From contig CALBLD010000109.1 of NCBI GenBank assembly GCA_937895775.1, forward strand, positions 1 through 11,538: 11,538 bases of DNA, read 5' to 3'. This DNA comes from an uncultured Clostridia bacterium (GTDB taxonomy: Bacteria > Bacillota > Clostridia > Oscillospirales > CAG-272). The notes under the pieces were generated by a model, which ran no database searches, was not told the origin of the DNA, and saw only the letters and a list, made by a program, of their open reading frames with translations. This document shows, one piece after another, positions 1 through 7,901 of the stretch (its first letter is position 1; each line of letters opens with the position of its first letter). Made by a program: the position numbers and the translations under genes.

Positions 1-513
1 ACCGAGCGGAACGGATATTCTGTTCCACTGGCAGACATACAGTCTTTTTGACTTTCCCATTGAGGAAGGGTCGGCGCGAACGCCGTTTCTGTCGCATATA
101 CCTTTGTCCGACAGCCTGCTTCCGTCCGACAGATAAAGATCTACCGAGAAAAACGACTGCGAGTAATTATAGTCGTAATTTTCCCCGGCGCGGGAGGAAA
201 AAATGTAATATTCAAGGGTGCTGTTTTCCGAAACTGATATGTTCTGACCATCGGCAATGACGACTTCAAAGCGCATCGGGTCCTTTTCGGGATGTCCGGA
301 TATTTTCAGCACGCCGTCGCCCGATATGCCGGTGTGTTCGTAGCCCACAAGGCTTTTGTCGGGACCGTCGCAGACCGACAGCCGGAGGTCGCAGGGGGTC
401 GATGCGTCGTATGTGTACGACCGTCCAAAGTCAAATGATTCGTAAAAAAGAGTTGTTTTTTCGAAAAACTTCGGCAGAAGCCTTTCGGTGCTGTCCGATA
501 TAATGCGTTTCAT
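1..513 (-). CDS. Partial gene: N-terminal beta-sandwich region of a probable glycosidase-type protein (continues past left edge)
   Basis: An open frame of 171 codons reads from an ATG at 513 (minus strand) to the window edge with no stop, so only the N-terminus is visible. An AAAGGA-like ribosome site lies about 10 nt upstream, and a consensus promoter sits at 567-595. The protein starts without a signal peptide, which suggests a cytoplasmic product. It contains alternating hydrophobic strands and the segments FFSVDLYLSDGSRLSD (about residues 127-142) and LYVCQWNRISVPLG at the visible end. From memory these resemble a non-catalytic jelly-roll domain found in GH92 alpha-mannosidase-like and related Firmicutes glycosidases, where a 'DL.FTDG..LSDLGA.D..G' stretch is followed by 'LY.NQWN'. 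No catalytic domain is visible, so the enzyme class is inferred. That a real gene is present is well supported by the open frame, ribosome site and promoter. It is divergent from the pyr operon and need not be functionally related to it. Confidence 0.6.
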   Translation of the reverse strand, partial: MKRIISDSTERLLPKFFEKTTLFYESFDFGRSYTYDASTPCDLRLSVCDGPDKSLVGYEHTGISGDGVLKISGHPEKDPMRFEVVIADGQNISVSENSTLEYYIFSSRAGENYDYNYSQSFFSVDLYLSDGSRLSDKGICDRNGVRADPSSMGKSKRLYVCQWNRISVPLG

Positions 514-542
514 GGGCGGGGATTCCTTTCATATACCGTTGT

Positions 543-560
543 CCGGGGCAAATGGCACCC
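543..560 (-). repeat. Imperfect palindrome/hairpin at the start of the leftward transcript
   Basis: On the minus strand this reads GGGTGCCATTTGCCCCGG. It can fold as a 5-bp stem (GGG-GC with GC-CCC, one bulged T) closed by a CATTT loop. It begins about 7 nt after the -10 box, so it spans the likely start site. It closely resembles the perfect palindrome at 709-722 downstream of the pyr promoter: both contain ATTTGCCCC on the transcribed-sense strand. It may be a shared operator or a 5' mRNA hairpin; its function is inferred only. Confidence 0.45.
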
Positions 561-566
561 ACATGT

Positions 567-595
567 ATTATAACATTCCACCGAGCCGATGTCAA
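567..595 (-). promoter_or_regulatory. Consensus sigma-A promoter for the leftward glycosidase-like gene
   Basis: On the minus strand, TTGACA (590-595) and TATAAT (567-572) are both exact consensus with a 17-bp spacer, and a TG dinucleotide makes an extended -10 (TGTTATAAT). Transcription would start near 560, giving a leader of about 47 nt before the ATG at 513. Confidence 0.85.
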
Positions 596-668
596 CAGAA
601 CATTCCGCGATAGTCGAAAAAGCCAAAAAATATTTTCCGATATTTATCAAAATTGTGGCATAAGCCTA

Positions 669-697
669 TTGACATTGAGAAATGTTTATTGTATAAT
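669..697 (+). promoter_or_regulatory. Consensus sigma-A promoter of the pyr operon
   Basis: TTGACA (669-674) and TATAAT (692-697) are exact consensus hexamers separated by exactly 17 bp. The region upstream is A/T-rich (about 615-655) and could act as an UP element. Transcription should start near 703-704, leaving a leader of about 50 nt before pyrC. This is too short for the antiterminator/terminator leader of PyrR-controlled operons in Bacillus. The promoter is intrinsically strong, so repression or another control is expected. Confidence 0.88.
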
Positions 698-708
698 AGC
701 CGAGGCTT

Positions 709-722
709 GGGGCATTTGCCCC
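709..722 (+). repeat. Perfect GC-rich palindrome in the pyr leader (hairpin or operator)
   Basis: GGGGCATTTGCCCC forms a 5-bp GC stem with a 4-nt loop about 5 nt into the predicted pyr transcript. It has no T-tract after it, so it is not a terminator. It does not include the pyrC ribosome site (741-746), so it does not obviously block translation directly. A related sequence lies at the equivalent place downstream of the divergent promoter (543-560). Possible roles are a repressor site for both promoters or a 5' stabilising hairpin. Confidence 0.5.
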
Positions 723-754
723 GATGATAAACAGATAAAGAGGAGGTTGCCGCA

Positions 755-1993
755 ATGAAGAAGAAGCAGTCCGGTCGGATATCTGTTTATACAAACGGTG
801 TTTTCATAAGAAAAGATTTTTCGTCTGCTGTTTCCGTTTTCGGTAACAGCAGTATTTTTTTGAATCCGGAGCGTTTCGCTCCCGGGTCGGATATCGCGGT
901 TTTGCCGGCTTTCTGTGATGTACATGTACATTTCAGAGAGCCGGGTTTTTCATACAAGGAGGATATTGCGGGCGGATGCGCCGCCGCCGCAAGAGGCGGG
1001 TACACCGATGTGTGTACGATGCCGAATCTTGACCCGGTTCCCGATTCGGTCGAAGCGATAAAGAAACAACTTGATATAATCGGGAAAAGCGCGAAGATCG
1101 GCGTTCATCCGTATGCATCGATAACCAAAAACGAGGCGGGAAGCGAAACAGTCGATATGGAGGAGCTTGCACCCTATTGCGTTGCCTTTTCGGATGACGG
1201 TAAGGGCGTGCAGAGCGAGGAAATGATGCGGCAGGCGATGATAAGAGCAAAATCGGTCGGGAAGATGATAGTCGCCCACTGCGAGGACGATCGGCTAAGA
1301 GGCGACGGCTACATCCATGACGGCGACTATTGCAGAGCGCACGGACACAGAGGAATCGTCGGTGAAAGCGAATGGCGTCAGATCGAGCGGGATATAAGGC
1401 TTGCGGCAGAGACAGGATGCAGCTATCATGTCTGCCACATATCGACCGCCGAGAGCGTAAGGCTTATAAGAGAGGCAAAGGCTCGCGGAATCGATGTGAG
1501 CTGTGAAACCGCACCGCACTATCTGGTTCTGAACGACAGCATGCTCGAAGAGGACGGCAGATTCAAGATGAATCCGCCGATAAGAAGCGAAGCCGACCGG
1601 GTTGCCCTGATTGAAGGGATAACCGACGGCACGATCGACATGATAGCAACCGATCACGCACCGCACGCCGCATCCGAAAAGTCGGGCGGACTTGAAAAAA
1701 GTCTTATGGGTGTGGTCGGACTTGAAACCGCCTTTCCGGTACTGTATACCGAGCTTGTGAAGAAGGATATAATTACACTTGAAAAGCTGATCGGACTGAT
1801 GTCGGTTGCGCCGCGCAGGCGGTTCGGTCTGCCGGATCGCGGGGACGTATGTGTGTTCGATCTCGGAGCGGAGTACATCGTCGATCCCGCCGAATTTGCG
1901 GGCAAGGGCAGAAGCACGCCGTTTGAAGGAAGAAAAGTGTTCGGAAAAAATCTGTTGACTGTATGCGGAGGTAAGATTGTATGGCAGGCATGA
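755..1993 (+). CDS. pyrC: Dihydroorotase (type I)
   Basis: Catalyses reversible cyclisation of N-carbamoyl-L-aspartate to dihydroorotate, the third step to UMP, in the cytoplasm. The 412-aa protein has the amidohydrolase metal motifs in order: DVHVHFREPG with H57 and H59, SDDG at 146-149, HCED with H175, CHIS with H228, and ATDHAPH with D300 and H304. In type I enzymes such as that of Aquifex, the metal-bridging residue is an Asp in the F-[ST]-D-D-G motif rather than a carboxylated lysine, and that motif is present here. The start is the ATG at 755, 8 nt after an AGGAGG ribosome site at 741-746. The N-terminus lacks the usual strongly hydrophobic first strand of many homologues but aligns by length. 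This is the first gene of the operon. Its last 13 nt overlap carA, indicating translational coupling. Confidence 0.95.
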   Translation: MKKKQSGRISVYTNGVFIRKDFSSAVSVFGNSSIFLNPERFAPGSDIAVLPAFCDVHVHFREPGFSYKEDIAGGCAAAARGGYTDVCTMPNLDPVPDSVEAIKKQLDIIGKSAKIGVHPYASITKNEAGSETVDMEELAPYCVAFSDDGKGVQSEEMMRQAMIRAKSVGKMIVAHCEDDRLRGDGYIHDGDYCRAHGHRGIVGESEWRQIERDIRLAAETGCSYHVCHISTAESVRLIREAKARGIDVSCETAPHYLVLNDSMLEEDGRFKMNPPIRSEADRVALIEGITDGTIDMIATDHAPHAASEKSGGLEKSLMGVVGLETAFPVLYTELVKKDIITLEKLIGLMSVAPRRRFGLPDRGDVCVFDLGAEYIVDPAEFAGKGRSTPFEGRKVFGKNLLTVCGGKIVWQA

Positions 1994-3075
1994 AAAAGAG
2001 AAAGATAGTTTTTGAAAACGGGGAAGAATATTACGGTGAATCGTTCGGGAGCGATGCCGATGCGGTCTGCGAGATCGTGTTCAATACTTCGATGGTGGGC
2101 TATCAGGAGATAATTTCCGACCCGTCCTACACCGATCAGGCGATAGTGATGACATATCCGCTGATAGGTAACTACGGAACCGCCGACGAGGATTACGAGA
2201 CCAAGCTTCCGACCGCGGGCGGACTGATTGTGAGAGAGTACAACGATCTGCCGTCGAATTTCAGATATACGAAAACATTGTCCGAGGTAATGGAGGAGTA
2301 CAGGATTCCCGGGATAAGCGGTGTGGATACGCGGAAGCTTACGAGAAGCATAAGAGATGCGGGAAGCAGAAGAGTGGCGATCACCGACGCCGATATTCCG
2401 ACAGAGCGCGCCGTGGAGCTGATAAGGAACACACCTGTTCCGCACGATGCGGTTGCGAGAGTCAGCTGTAAAAAAAGATGGTATTCAAGAACCGCAAATG
2501 CCGCCTACAATGTGGTTGCGGTAGACTGCGGAATAAAGCTGAACATAATCCGCTCGCTCAATGCAAGGGGATGCAACGTCACGGTGGTTCCGTACAATAC
2601 GCCGCTTTCCGAGATCGAAAAAATGCGTCCCGACGGAATCTTCCTTTCAAACGGACCGGGCGACCCGCAGGATGTCGGCGAGGTGATCGGGCTTGTCAGA
2701 AAGGTGAGAGGAAAATATCCGGTGTTCGGGATATGCCTCGGTCACCAGCTTATAAGTCTTGCCTGCGGAGCCGAAACCTACAAACTCAAATTCGGACACA
2801 GGGGAGGCAATCACCCGGTGAAGAATCTTTCTACCGGAAAGGTTGAGATCACATCGCAGAATCACAGCTTTGCGGTAAGAGAAGAGAGCCTTGCGGGAAC
2901 CGGACTTGAGATCACGCATGTCAATCTGCTTGACGGGACGGTTGAAGGAGTTTGCGACAGAGAATCGGGGATGTTCAGTGTCCAGTATCATCCCGAAAGC
3001 GCACCCGGTCCGCAGGACAGCGCATATCTGTTTGACAACTTTATTGCAATGATGGAGGGAAAAGCGAATGCCTAA
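1981..3075 (+). CDS. carA: Carbamoyl-phosphate synthase small (glutaminase) subunit
   Basis: Hydrolyses glutamine and channels ammonia to CarB for carbamoyl phosphate synthesis, the first step of the pathway. At 364 aa it is normal length. The N-terminal CPSase_sm domain (about 6-135) includes VFNTSMVGYQEI and DPSY. The class I glutamine amidotransferase domain (about 176-357) has SNGPGDP (223-229), the nucleophile C252 in GICLGHQL, and catalytic H337/E339 in QYHPESAPGP. The start at 1981 is chosen because GGAGG at 1967-1971 sits 9 nt upstream. An alternative ATG at 1990 is 18 nt from that site and less likely. The gene overlaps pyrC by 13 nt and carB by 8 nt. No separate arginine-specific copy is visible here, so whether this enzyme also feeds arginine synthesis cannot be judged. 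Confidence 0.97.
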   Translation: MAGMKKRKIVFENGEEYYGESFGSDADAVCEIVFNTSMVGYQEIISDPSYTDQAIVMTYPLIGNYGTADEDYETKLPTAGGLIVREYNDLPSNFRYTKTLSEVMEEYRIPGISGVDTRKLTRSIRDAGSRRVAITDADIPTERAVELIRNTPVPHDAVARVSCKKRWYSRTANAAYNVVAVDCGIKLNIIRSLNARGCNVTVVPYNTPLSEIEKMRPDGIFLSNGPGDPQDVGEVIGLVRKVRGKYPVFGICLGHQLISLACGAETYKLKFGHRGGNHPVKNLSTGKVEITSQNHSFAVREESLAGTGLEITHVNLLDGTVEGVCDRESGMFSVQYHPESAPGPQDSAYLFDNFIAMMEGKANA

Positions 3076-6000
3076 GAGAACTGATCTGAAGAAAATACTT
3101 GTCATCGGCTCGGGTCCGATAGTGATCGGGCAGGCGGCGGAGTTTGACTATGCGGGAACTCAGGCGTGTCTTGCGCTCAAGGAGGAGGGCTACGAGGTTA
3201 TACTCTGTAATTCGAATCCCGCGACGATAATGACCGATACGTCGATCGCCGACAAGGTCTATATGGAGCCGCTGAATCTTGAATATCTTGCAAGAATTAT
3301 CAGATACGAGCGTCCGGACGCAATAGTTCCCGGAATCGGAGGTCAGACCGGACTCAATCTCGCAATGCAGCTTGAAAAAAAGGGAGTTTTGCGCGAATGT
3401 AACACGGTTCTGCTCGGCACAAGCAGTGAAAGCATAGAGCGCGCGGAGGATCGCGAGCTTTTCAAGGAACTTTGCGAACAGCTCGGAGAGCCTGTACTGC
3501 GCTCGCGGATTGCCGAAAACATAAACGACGGACTTCGCGCGGCGGATGAGATCGGATATCCGGTCGTACTTCGCCCCGCCTTCACGCTCGGCGGAACCGG
3601 CGGCGGATTTGCCGACGACCCGGACGAATGTGCCGAGCTTCTGCGCAGTGCGCTTGAGCTTTCGCCGGTACATCAGGTGCTGGTCGAAAAGAGCATAAAG
3701 GGCTACAAGGAAATAGAATACGAGGTCATAAGAGATGCAAACGACACGGCGATAACGGTCTGCAACATGGAAAACATCGATCCTGTGGGCATCCATACCG
3801 GCGACTCGGTTGTCGTATGTCCGTCGCAGACGCTCACAAACAAGGAGTATCATATGCTCCGCGACAGCGCACTGCGCATCATAAGGGCACTGAAGATAGA
3901 GGGCGGATGCAATGTGCAGTTTGCGCTTGATCCGCTGTCGTTCAGATATTATCTGATCGAGGTGAATCCGAGAGTTTCACGCTCGTCGGCACTTGCAAGC
4001 AAGGCAAGCGGTTACCCGATAGCGAGAGTCAGCGCAAAGATTGCCGTCGGCATGCATCTTGACGAAATAATGATAGCGAATACCCCCGCCTCGTTCGAGC
4101 CGACGCTTGATTATGTGGTCACAAAAATGCCGCGCTTCCCGTTTGATAAATTTTCGTCGGCAAACAACAGACTGTCAACCCAGATGAAGGCGACAGGAGA
4201 GGTGATGAGCGTCGGCAGGACGATCGAAGAGAGCCTGCTCAAGGCGGCAAGATCGCTTGAGATCGGCGTCGATCATCTTTATATGAAAAAATTCGACGAA
4301 GCGGGGGACGAAGAACTGCTTTCGTACATCAAGGACGGAACCGACGACCGCCTTTGGGCAATTGCCGAGCTTATGCGCAGAGAGACCGATATAGGTATGA
4401 TCTGCGAGGCAACGAAGATAGATATGCTCTTTCTTGAAAAGATTTGCAACATAGTCAGAGAGGAAAAGAGGCTCTCGGAGAATGTCGGCGATGAAAAGAT
4501 TCTTTGGGGGGCAAAGCGTATGGGATTTTCCGACCGCGCGATCGCAAGGCTCTGGAAAATGACCGAGGACGAGGTATACGCACTGCGCGAAAAACTCGGA
4601 CTTTTCCCGGTCTACAAGATGATCGATACCTGCGCATCCGAATTTGACAGCTATATCCCCTACTTCTATTCGACATATGAGGACGAAAACGAATCGGCGG
4701 TTTCCGACAAAAAGAAAATAGTGGTTCTTGGCTCGGGACCGATACGCATAGGACAGGGTGTGGAATTCGACTATTCGACTGTCCACGCGGTTACGACAAT
4801 AAAGAAATCGGGATATGAGGCAATAATTATAAACAACAATCCGGAAACGGTGTCAACCGACTATACCTGCTCGGATAAGCTCTATTTTGAGCCGCTCTGC
4901 GTCGAAGATGTCATGAATATAATTCATCTTGAAAATCCGGTCGGGGTAATCGCATCGCTCGGCGGGCAGACCGCGATAAATCTGTCGGACAGACTTGCAC
5001 GGCGCGGGGTAAGGATAATCGGTACCGACTGTGAGGCGATAGACAAAGCCGAAAACCGTGAGCTTTTCGAAAAGCTTCTTCTTGAACTCGGTATCCCGCA
5101 GCCTCCCGGAAGAGCGGTCACAAAAATCTCCGACGGACTTCGTGCGGCAAAAGAGGTCGGATATCCGGTGCTCGTGCGCCCGTCATTTGTACTCGGAGGC
5201 AGAGCGATGCAGATAGTCGCCGACGGAGATCAGCTTTGCAGATATCTGCGCACGGCGGTTGAGATAGACGAAGATAAGCCGGTGCTTGTCGATAAGTACA
5301 TCGTCGGCAAGGAGCTTGAGGTCGATGCGATATGCGACGGAAAGGAGGTCTTTGTGCCGGGGATAATGGAGCTTGTCGAGCGCACGGGTATTCACAGCGG
5401 CGATTCGATAAGCGTCTACCCGACATTCAGCGTCAGCGACAGAGTCAGAGAAACGATTCTTGATTATACAAGACGGCTCGGACTCGGTATCGGTATCGTC
5501 GGTCTGTACAACATACAGTTTATCGTAGACAAATCCGAAAATGTCTATATAATCGAGGTAAATCCGCGCTCGTCGAGAACGGTTCCGTTCCTTTCGAAAG
5601 CGACGGGTCTTCCCCTTGCCGATATTGCGACAAAGGTTATGCTCGGAGAGACGCTGGCGGCACAGAAGCCGGATCGGCTGCAACCGACGCGTAAAAACCG
5701 CTGGTATGTGAAGGCTCCCGCCTTCTCCTTCTCAAAGCTCCGCGGACTTGATGCATACCTGTCGCCCGAGATGAAGTCCACGGGCGAGGCGATAGGCTAC
5801 GACAGCAGTCTGACGAGAGCACTTTACAAAGCACTGAAGGCAAGCGGAATGAGCGTTACCAATTACGGAACCGTGCTTGTGACCGTTGCGGACGGAGACA
5901 AGGAGGAGGCACTTCCGCTGATACGCAGATTCTATAATCTCGGCTTCAACATTCAGGCGACCGAGGGAACCGCACTGTTTTTGAAGAAGAACGGGATAAG

Positions 6001-6247
6001 AACTCACATGCTCGGCAAGATATCCGAGGGAAGCAGAGAGATTCCCGAGGCGATCAGACAGGGCTATGTGACTTATGTTATAAATACGAGAGATGTAAGC
6101 TCGTCGGATGTGCTTTCGGACGGACATGAGATCAGACGCTGTGCGGTCGAAAACAATGTTACGATGTTCACATCTCTTGATACGGTAAGGGTAATGCTCG
6201 ATGTGCTTGAAGAAATGACGCTCGGCATATCGACAATCGACGCATGA
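3068..6247 (+). CDS. carB: Carbamoyl-phosphate synthase large subunit
   Basis: Makes carbamoyl phosphate from bicarbonate, ammonia delivered by CarA, and two ATP. The 1059-aa protein has the usual duplicated layout. The N-terminal half (about 1-400) opens with ILVIGSGPIVIGQAAEFDY and has metal-binding E298 and N300 in EVNPR. An oligomerisation region spans about 400-545. The second half (about 548-925) opens with IVVLGSGPIRIGQGVEFDY and has E830/N832 in EVNPR. A C-terminal MGS-like allosteric domain (about 930-1059) carries T965 and T968 in ATEGT, the threonines that contact the effector phosphate (UMP) in characterised enzymes, so allosteric control is likely retained. GGAGGG at 3054-3059 lies 8 nt before the start, which is inside the end of carA. 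Confidence 0.97.
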   Translation: MPKRTDLKKILVIGSGPIVIGQAAEFDYAGTQACLALKEEGYEVILCNSNPATIMTDTSIADKVYMEPLNLEYLARIIRYERPDAIVPGIGGQTGLNLAMQLEKKGVLRECNTVLLGTSSESIERAEDRELFKELCEQLGEPVLRSRIAENINDGLRAADEIGYPVVLRPAFTLGGTGGGFADDPDECAELLRSALELSPVHQVLVEKSIKGYKEIEYEVIRDANDTAITVCNMENIDPVGIHTGDSVVVCPSQTLTNKEYHMLRDSALRIIRALKIEGGCNVQFALDPLSFRYYLIEVNPRVSRSSALASKASGYPIARVSAKIAVGMHLDEIMIANTPASFEPTLDYVVTKMPRFPFDKFSSANNRLSTQMKATGEVMSVGRTIEESLLKAARSLEIGVDHLYMKKFDEAGDEELLSYIKDGTDDRLWAIAELMRRETDIGMICEATKIDMLFLEKICNIVREEKRLSENVGDEKILWGAKRMGFSDRAIARLWKMTEDEVYALREKLGLFPVYKMIDTCASEFDSYIPYFYSTYEDENESAVSDKKKIVVLGSGPIRIGQGVEFDYSTVHAVTTIKKSGYEAIIINNNPETVSTDYTCSDKLYFEPLCVEDVMNIIHLENPVGVIASLGGQTAINLSDRLARRGVRIIGTDCEAIDKAENRELFEKLLLELGIPQPPGRAVTKISDGLRAAKEVGYPVLVRPSFVLGGRAMQIVADGDQLCRYLRTAVEIDEDKPVLVDKYIVGKELEVDAICDGKEVFVPGIMELVERTGIHSGDSISVYPTFSVSDRVRETILDYTRRLGLGIGIVGLYNIQFIVDKSENVYIIEVNPRSSRTVPFLSKATGLPLADIATKVMLGETLAAQKPDRLQPTRKNRWYVKAPAFSFSKLRGLDAYLSPEMKSTGEAIGYDSSLTRALYKALKASGMSVTNYGTVLVTVADGDKEEALPLIRRFYNLGFNIQATEGTALFLKKNGIRTHMLGKISEGSREIPEAIRQGYVTYVINTRDVSSSDVLSDGHEIRRCAVENNVTMFTSLDTVRVMLDVLEEMTLGISTIDA

Positions 6248-6250
6248 AAA

Positions 6251-6254
6251 GGAG
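6251..6254 (+). promoter_or_regulatory. Ribosome binding site deciding the pyrK start
   Basis: AAAAGGAG ends 7 nt before the ATG at 6262. A second in-frame ATG at 6244, overlapping the carB stop as ATGA, has no Shine-Dalgarno sequence upstream. The downstream start is therefore preferred, although restart at 6244 by coupled ribosomes cannot be excluded. Confidence 0.7.
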
Positions 6255-6261
6255 TGATCGG

Positions 6262-6993
6262 ATGAAACAGGATATCTGTCTGATTGTACGCAATAAAGAA
6301 ATTGCGCCGTCGGTGTTCGAAATGATTGTCGAAGGCGACGGAACGCCGATAAAAAAACCGGGGCAGTTTGTAAATATAAAGCTCGACGGCTTCTTTCTGC
6401 GCAGACCGATTTCGGTATGCGACTCTGGTGAAAAAAGCATAAAGCTGATATACAAAATTGTCGGTGAGGGAACCGAAAAGCTTGCCGGGATGAAGGAAGG
6501 AGAGAGGCTTGACATGCTTATCGGACTCGGAAACGGGTTTGACGTCCGGACTTCCGGGGATACACCGCTTCTGATAGGCGGCGGAGTCGGTGTCCCGCCG
6601 CTCTACGGACTTTGCAAAAAACTTGTCGCAGAGGGCAAAAGACCGTCGGTGATACTCGGCTTCAATAAGGCGGACGAAATATTTTACGAAAAAGAATTTT
6701 CGGCACTTTCGGACAGGGTGATTATTACCACGGTTGACGGGAGCAAGGGAGTAAAGGGTTTTGTGACCGCCGCGATGAATGATATCCCGTACAGTTATAT
6801 TTACACCTGCGGTCCGAAAGCGATGCTTTCGGCGGTAAACTCGGCGGCAAAGACAAGCGGACAATTCAGCCTTGAGGAGAGGATGGGTTGCGGCTTCGGT
6901 GCGTGTATGGGATGCACCTGCAAGACAAAGAGCGGAGCAAAGCGGGTCTGCCGCGAGGGTCCGGTGTTTGTCAGGGAGGAGATCGAATGGTGA
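6262..6993 (+). CDS. pyrK: Dihydroorotate dehydrogenase B, electron-transfer subunit
   Basis: FAD and [2Fe-2S] subunit that passes electrons from the PyrD FMN to NAD+, forming the class 1B dihydroorotate dehydrogenase typical of Gram-positive anaerobes. The 243-aa protein has the flavin-binding LRRPISVCD motif (47-54), the nucleotide-binding LLIGGGVGVPPL segment (103-114) and TCGPKAM (182-188). A cysteine cluster near the C-terminus (C210, C215, C218, C230) matches the iron-sulfur ligands of Lactococcus PyrK; C220 is an extra cysteine within the cluster. A start at 6244 would add six residues (MKRSDR) but lacks a ribosome site. The gene lies 14 nt after carB and overlaps the pyrD start, so the two subunits are probably made in coupled amounts. 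Confidence 0.95.
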   Translation: MKQDICLIVRNKEIAPSVFEMIVEGDGTPIKKPGQFVNIKLDGFFLRRPISVCDSGEKSIKLIYKIVGEGTEKLAGMKEGERLDMLIGLGNGFDVRTSGDTPLLIGGGVGVPPLYGLCKKLVAEGKRPSVILGFNKADEIFYEKEFSALSDRVIITTVDGSKGVKGFVTAAMNDIPYSYIYTCGPKAMLSAVNSAAKTSGQFSLEERMGCGFGACMGCTCKTKSGAKRVCREGPVFVREEIEW

Positions 6994-7901
6994 ATACAAA
7001 AATCAGACTGTGCGGCAGAGAACTTGACAATCCGGTGATACCGGCAAGCGGAACCTTCGGGTACGGCTACGAATTTGCGGAGCTTTACGATATAAACTGC
7101 CTCGGAAGCCTTTCGTTCAAAGGGACGACGAGAGAAGCGCGCTTCGGAAATCCCACGCCGCGTATTGCCGAATGCAGTTCGGGTATGCTGAACTCGGTCG
7201 GATTGCAGAATCCGGGAGTCGAAGCGGTGATTGCAGAAGAACTGCCGAAACTGAGAAGCTGTTTTCACAAGCCGGTAATGGCGAACGTGAGCGGATTTTC
7301 GACAGAGGATTACGTTTACACGGTCGAAAGGCTTGACGGCGAAGACAATATAGGGTGGTTTGAGATAAATATTTCCTGCCCGAATGTCCACGGCGGCGGT
7401 CTGGCGTTCGGAACCGATCCGAAAAACGCCGCGGCGGTCACGGCGGCTGTCAGAAATGTTACCGCAAAGCCGATCATAATAAAACTGTCGCCGAATGTGA
7501 CCGATATAACCGCGATTGCAAAGGCGTGCGAGAGTGCGGGAGCCGACGGCATATCGCTCATAAACACGCTTGTCGGGATGAGGATCGACCCGAAAACGAG
7601 AAAACCGATTCTTGCGGTCGGCTCGGGCGGTCTGTCCGGACCCGCAGTCAAGCCGGTCGCGGTAAGCATGGTGTACAAGGTTTATGAGGCGGTAAAAATT
7701 CCGATAGTCGGAATGGGCGGCATCGCAACTGCCGAGGATGTGATCGAATTCATGCTCGCGGGAGCGACCGCAGTCGAGGTCGGCGCGGCAAATCTCGTCG
7801 ATCCGTTTGCCTGCAAAAAAATAATCGACCGCCTGCCCGAAGTAATGAGAAAATACAACATACAGAGTCTTGAAGAAATAACGGGAGGAGCACACAGATG
7901 A
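6987..7901 (+). CDS. pyrD: Dihydroorotate dehydrogenase B, catalytic subunit (NAD-linked, class 1B)
   Basis: FMN subunit that oxidises dihydroorotate to orotate and hands electrons to PyrK. At 304 aa it is typical in length. Visible motifs are NPVIPASGTFGYG (15-27), NSVGLQNPG (69-77), NISCPNVHGGG (128-138) with C131 as catalytic base, the cysteine being diagnostic of class 1, IIIKLSPN (163-170) with K166, GSGGLSGPA (212-220) and VGMGGIA (241-247) for FMN phosphate binding. The frame is open further upstream into pyrK. The ATG at 6987 is chosen because AGGGAGGAG lies just before it and the protein then begins as its homologues do. It overlaps pyrK by 7 nt and pyrF by 4 nt. Confidence 0.95.
   Translation: MVNTKIRLCGRELDNPVIPASGTFGYGYEFAELYDINCLGSLSFKGTTREARFGNPTPRIAECSSGMLNSVGLQNPGVEAVIAEELPKLRSCFHKPVMANVSGFSTEDYVYTVERLDGEDNIGWFEINISCPNVHGGGLAFGTDPKNAAAVTAAVRNVTAKPIIIKLSPNVTDITAIAKACESAGADGISLINTLVGMRIDPKTRKPILAVGSGGLSGPAVKPVAVSMVYKVYEAVKIPIVGMGGIATAEDVIEFMLAGATAVEVGAANLVDPFACKKIIDRLPEVMRKYNIQSLEEITGGAHR

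Noticed and set aside
48..260. Plus-strand 70-codon frame
   Set aside because: It lies opposite the well-supported minus-strand gene at 1-513, and its composition is non-protein-like (Arg/Cys-rich).
628..645. Short AAATAT/ATATTT inverted repeat between the divergent promoters
   Set aside because: Arms are only 6 bp and purely A/T in an AT-rich spacer; expected by chance. It is more simply an UP-element-like stretch.
695..712. GAGGCTT stretch at the pyr start site resembling part of the PyrR binding-loop consensus
   Set aside because: Only the second half of the consensus matches and the first half would lie upstream of the predicted transcription start. No stem surrounds it as in real PyrR sites.
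697..722. Enterobacterial pyrC-type start-site switching (CTP/GTP sensing with a hairpin hiding the ribosome site)
   Set aside because: The candidate C starts are only 3-4 nt from the -10 box and the hairpin does not include the ribosome site at 741-746.
1654..2445. Long antisense frames opposite pyrC/carA, and similar ones opposite carB, pyrK, pyrD and pyrF
   Set aside because: They have no recognisable domains or ribosome sites and lie opposite genes with clear family motifs; they are a by-product of codon composition.
6888..6986. Upstream extension of the pyrD frame into pyrK
   Set aside because: The extra residues overlap the PyrK iron-sulfur region, do not resemble PyrD, and a strong ribosome site precedes the ATG at 6987.
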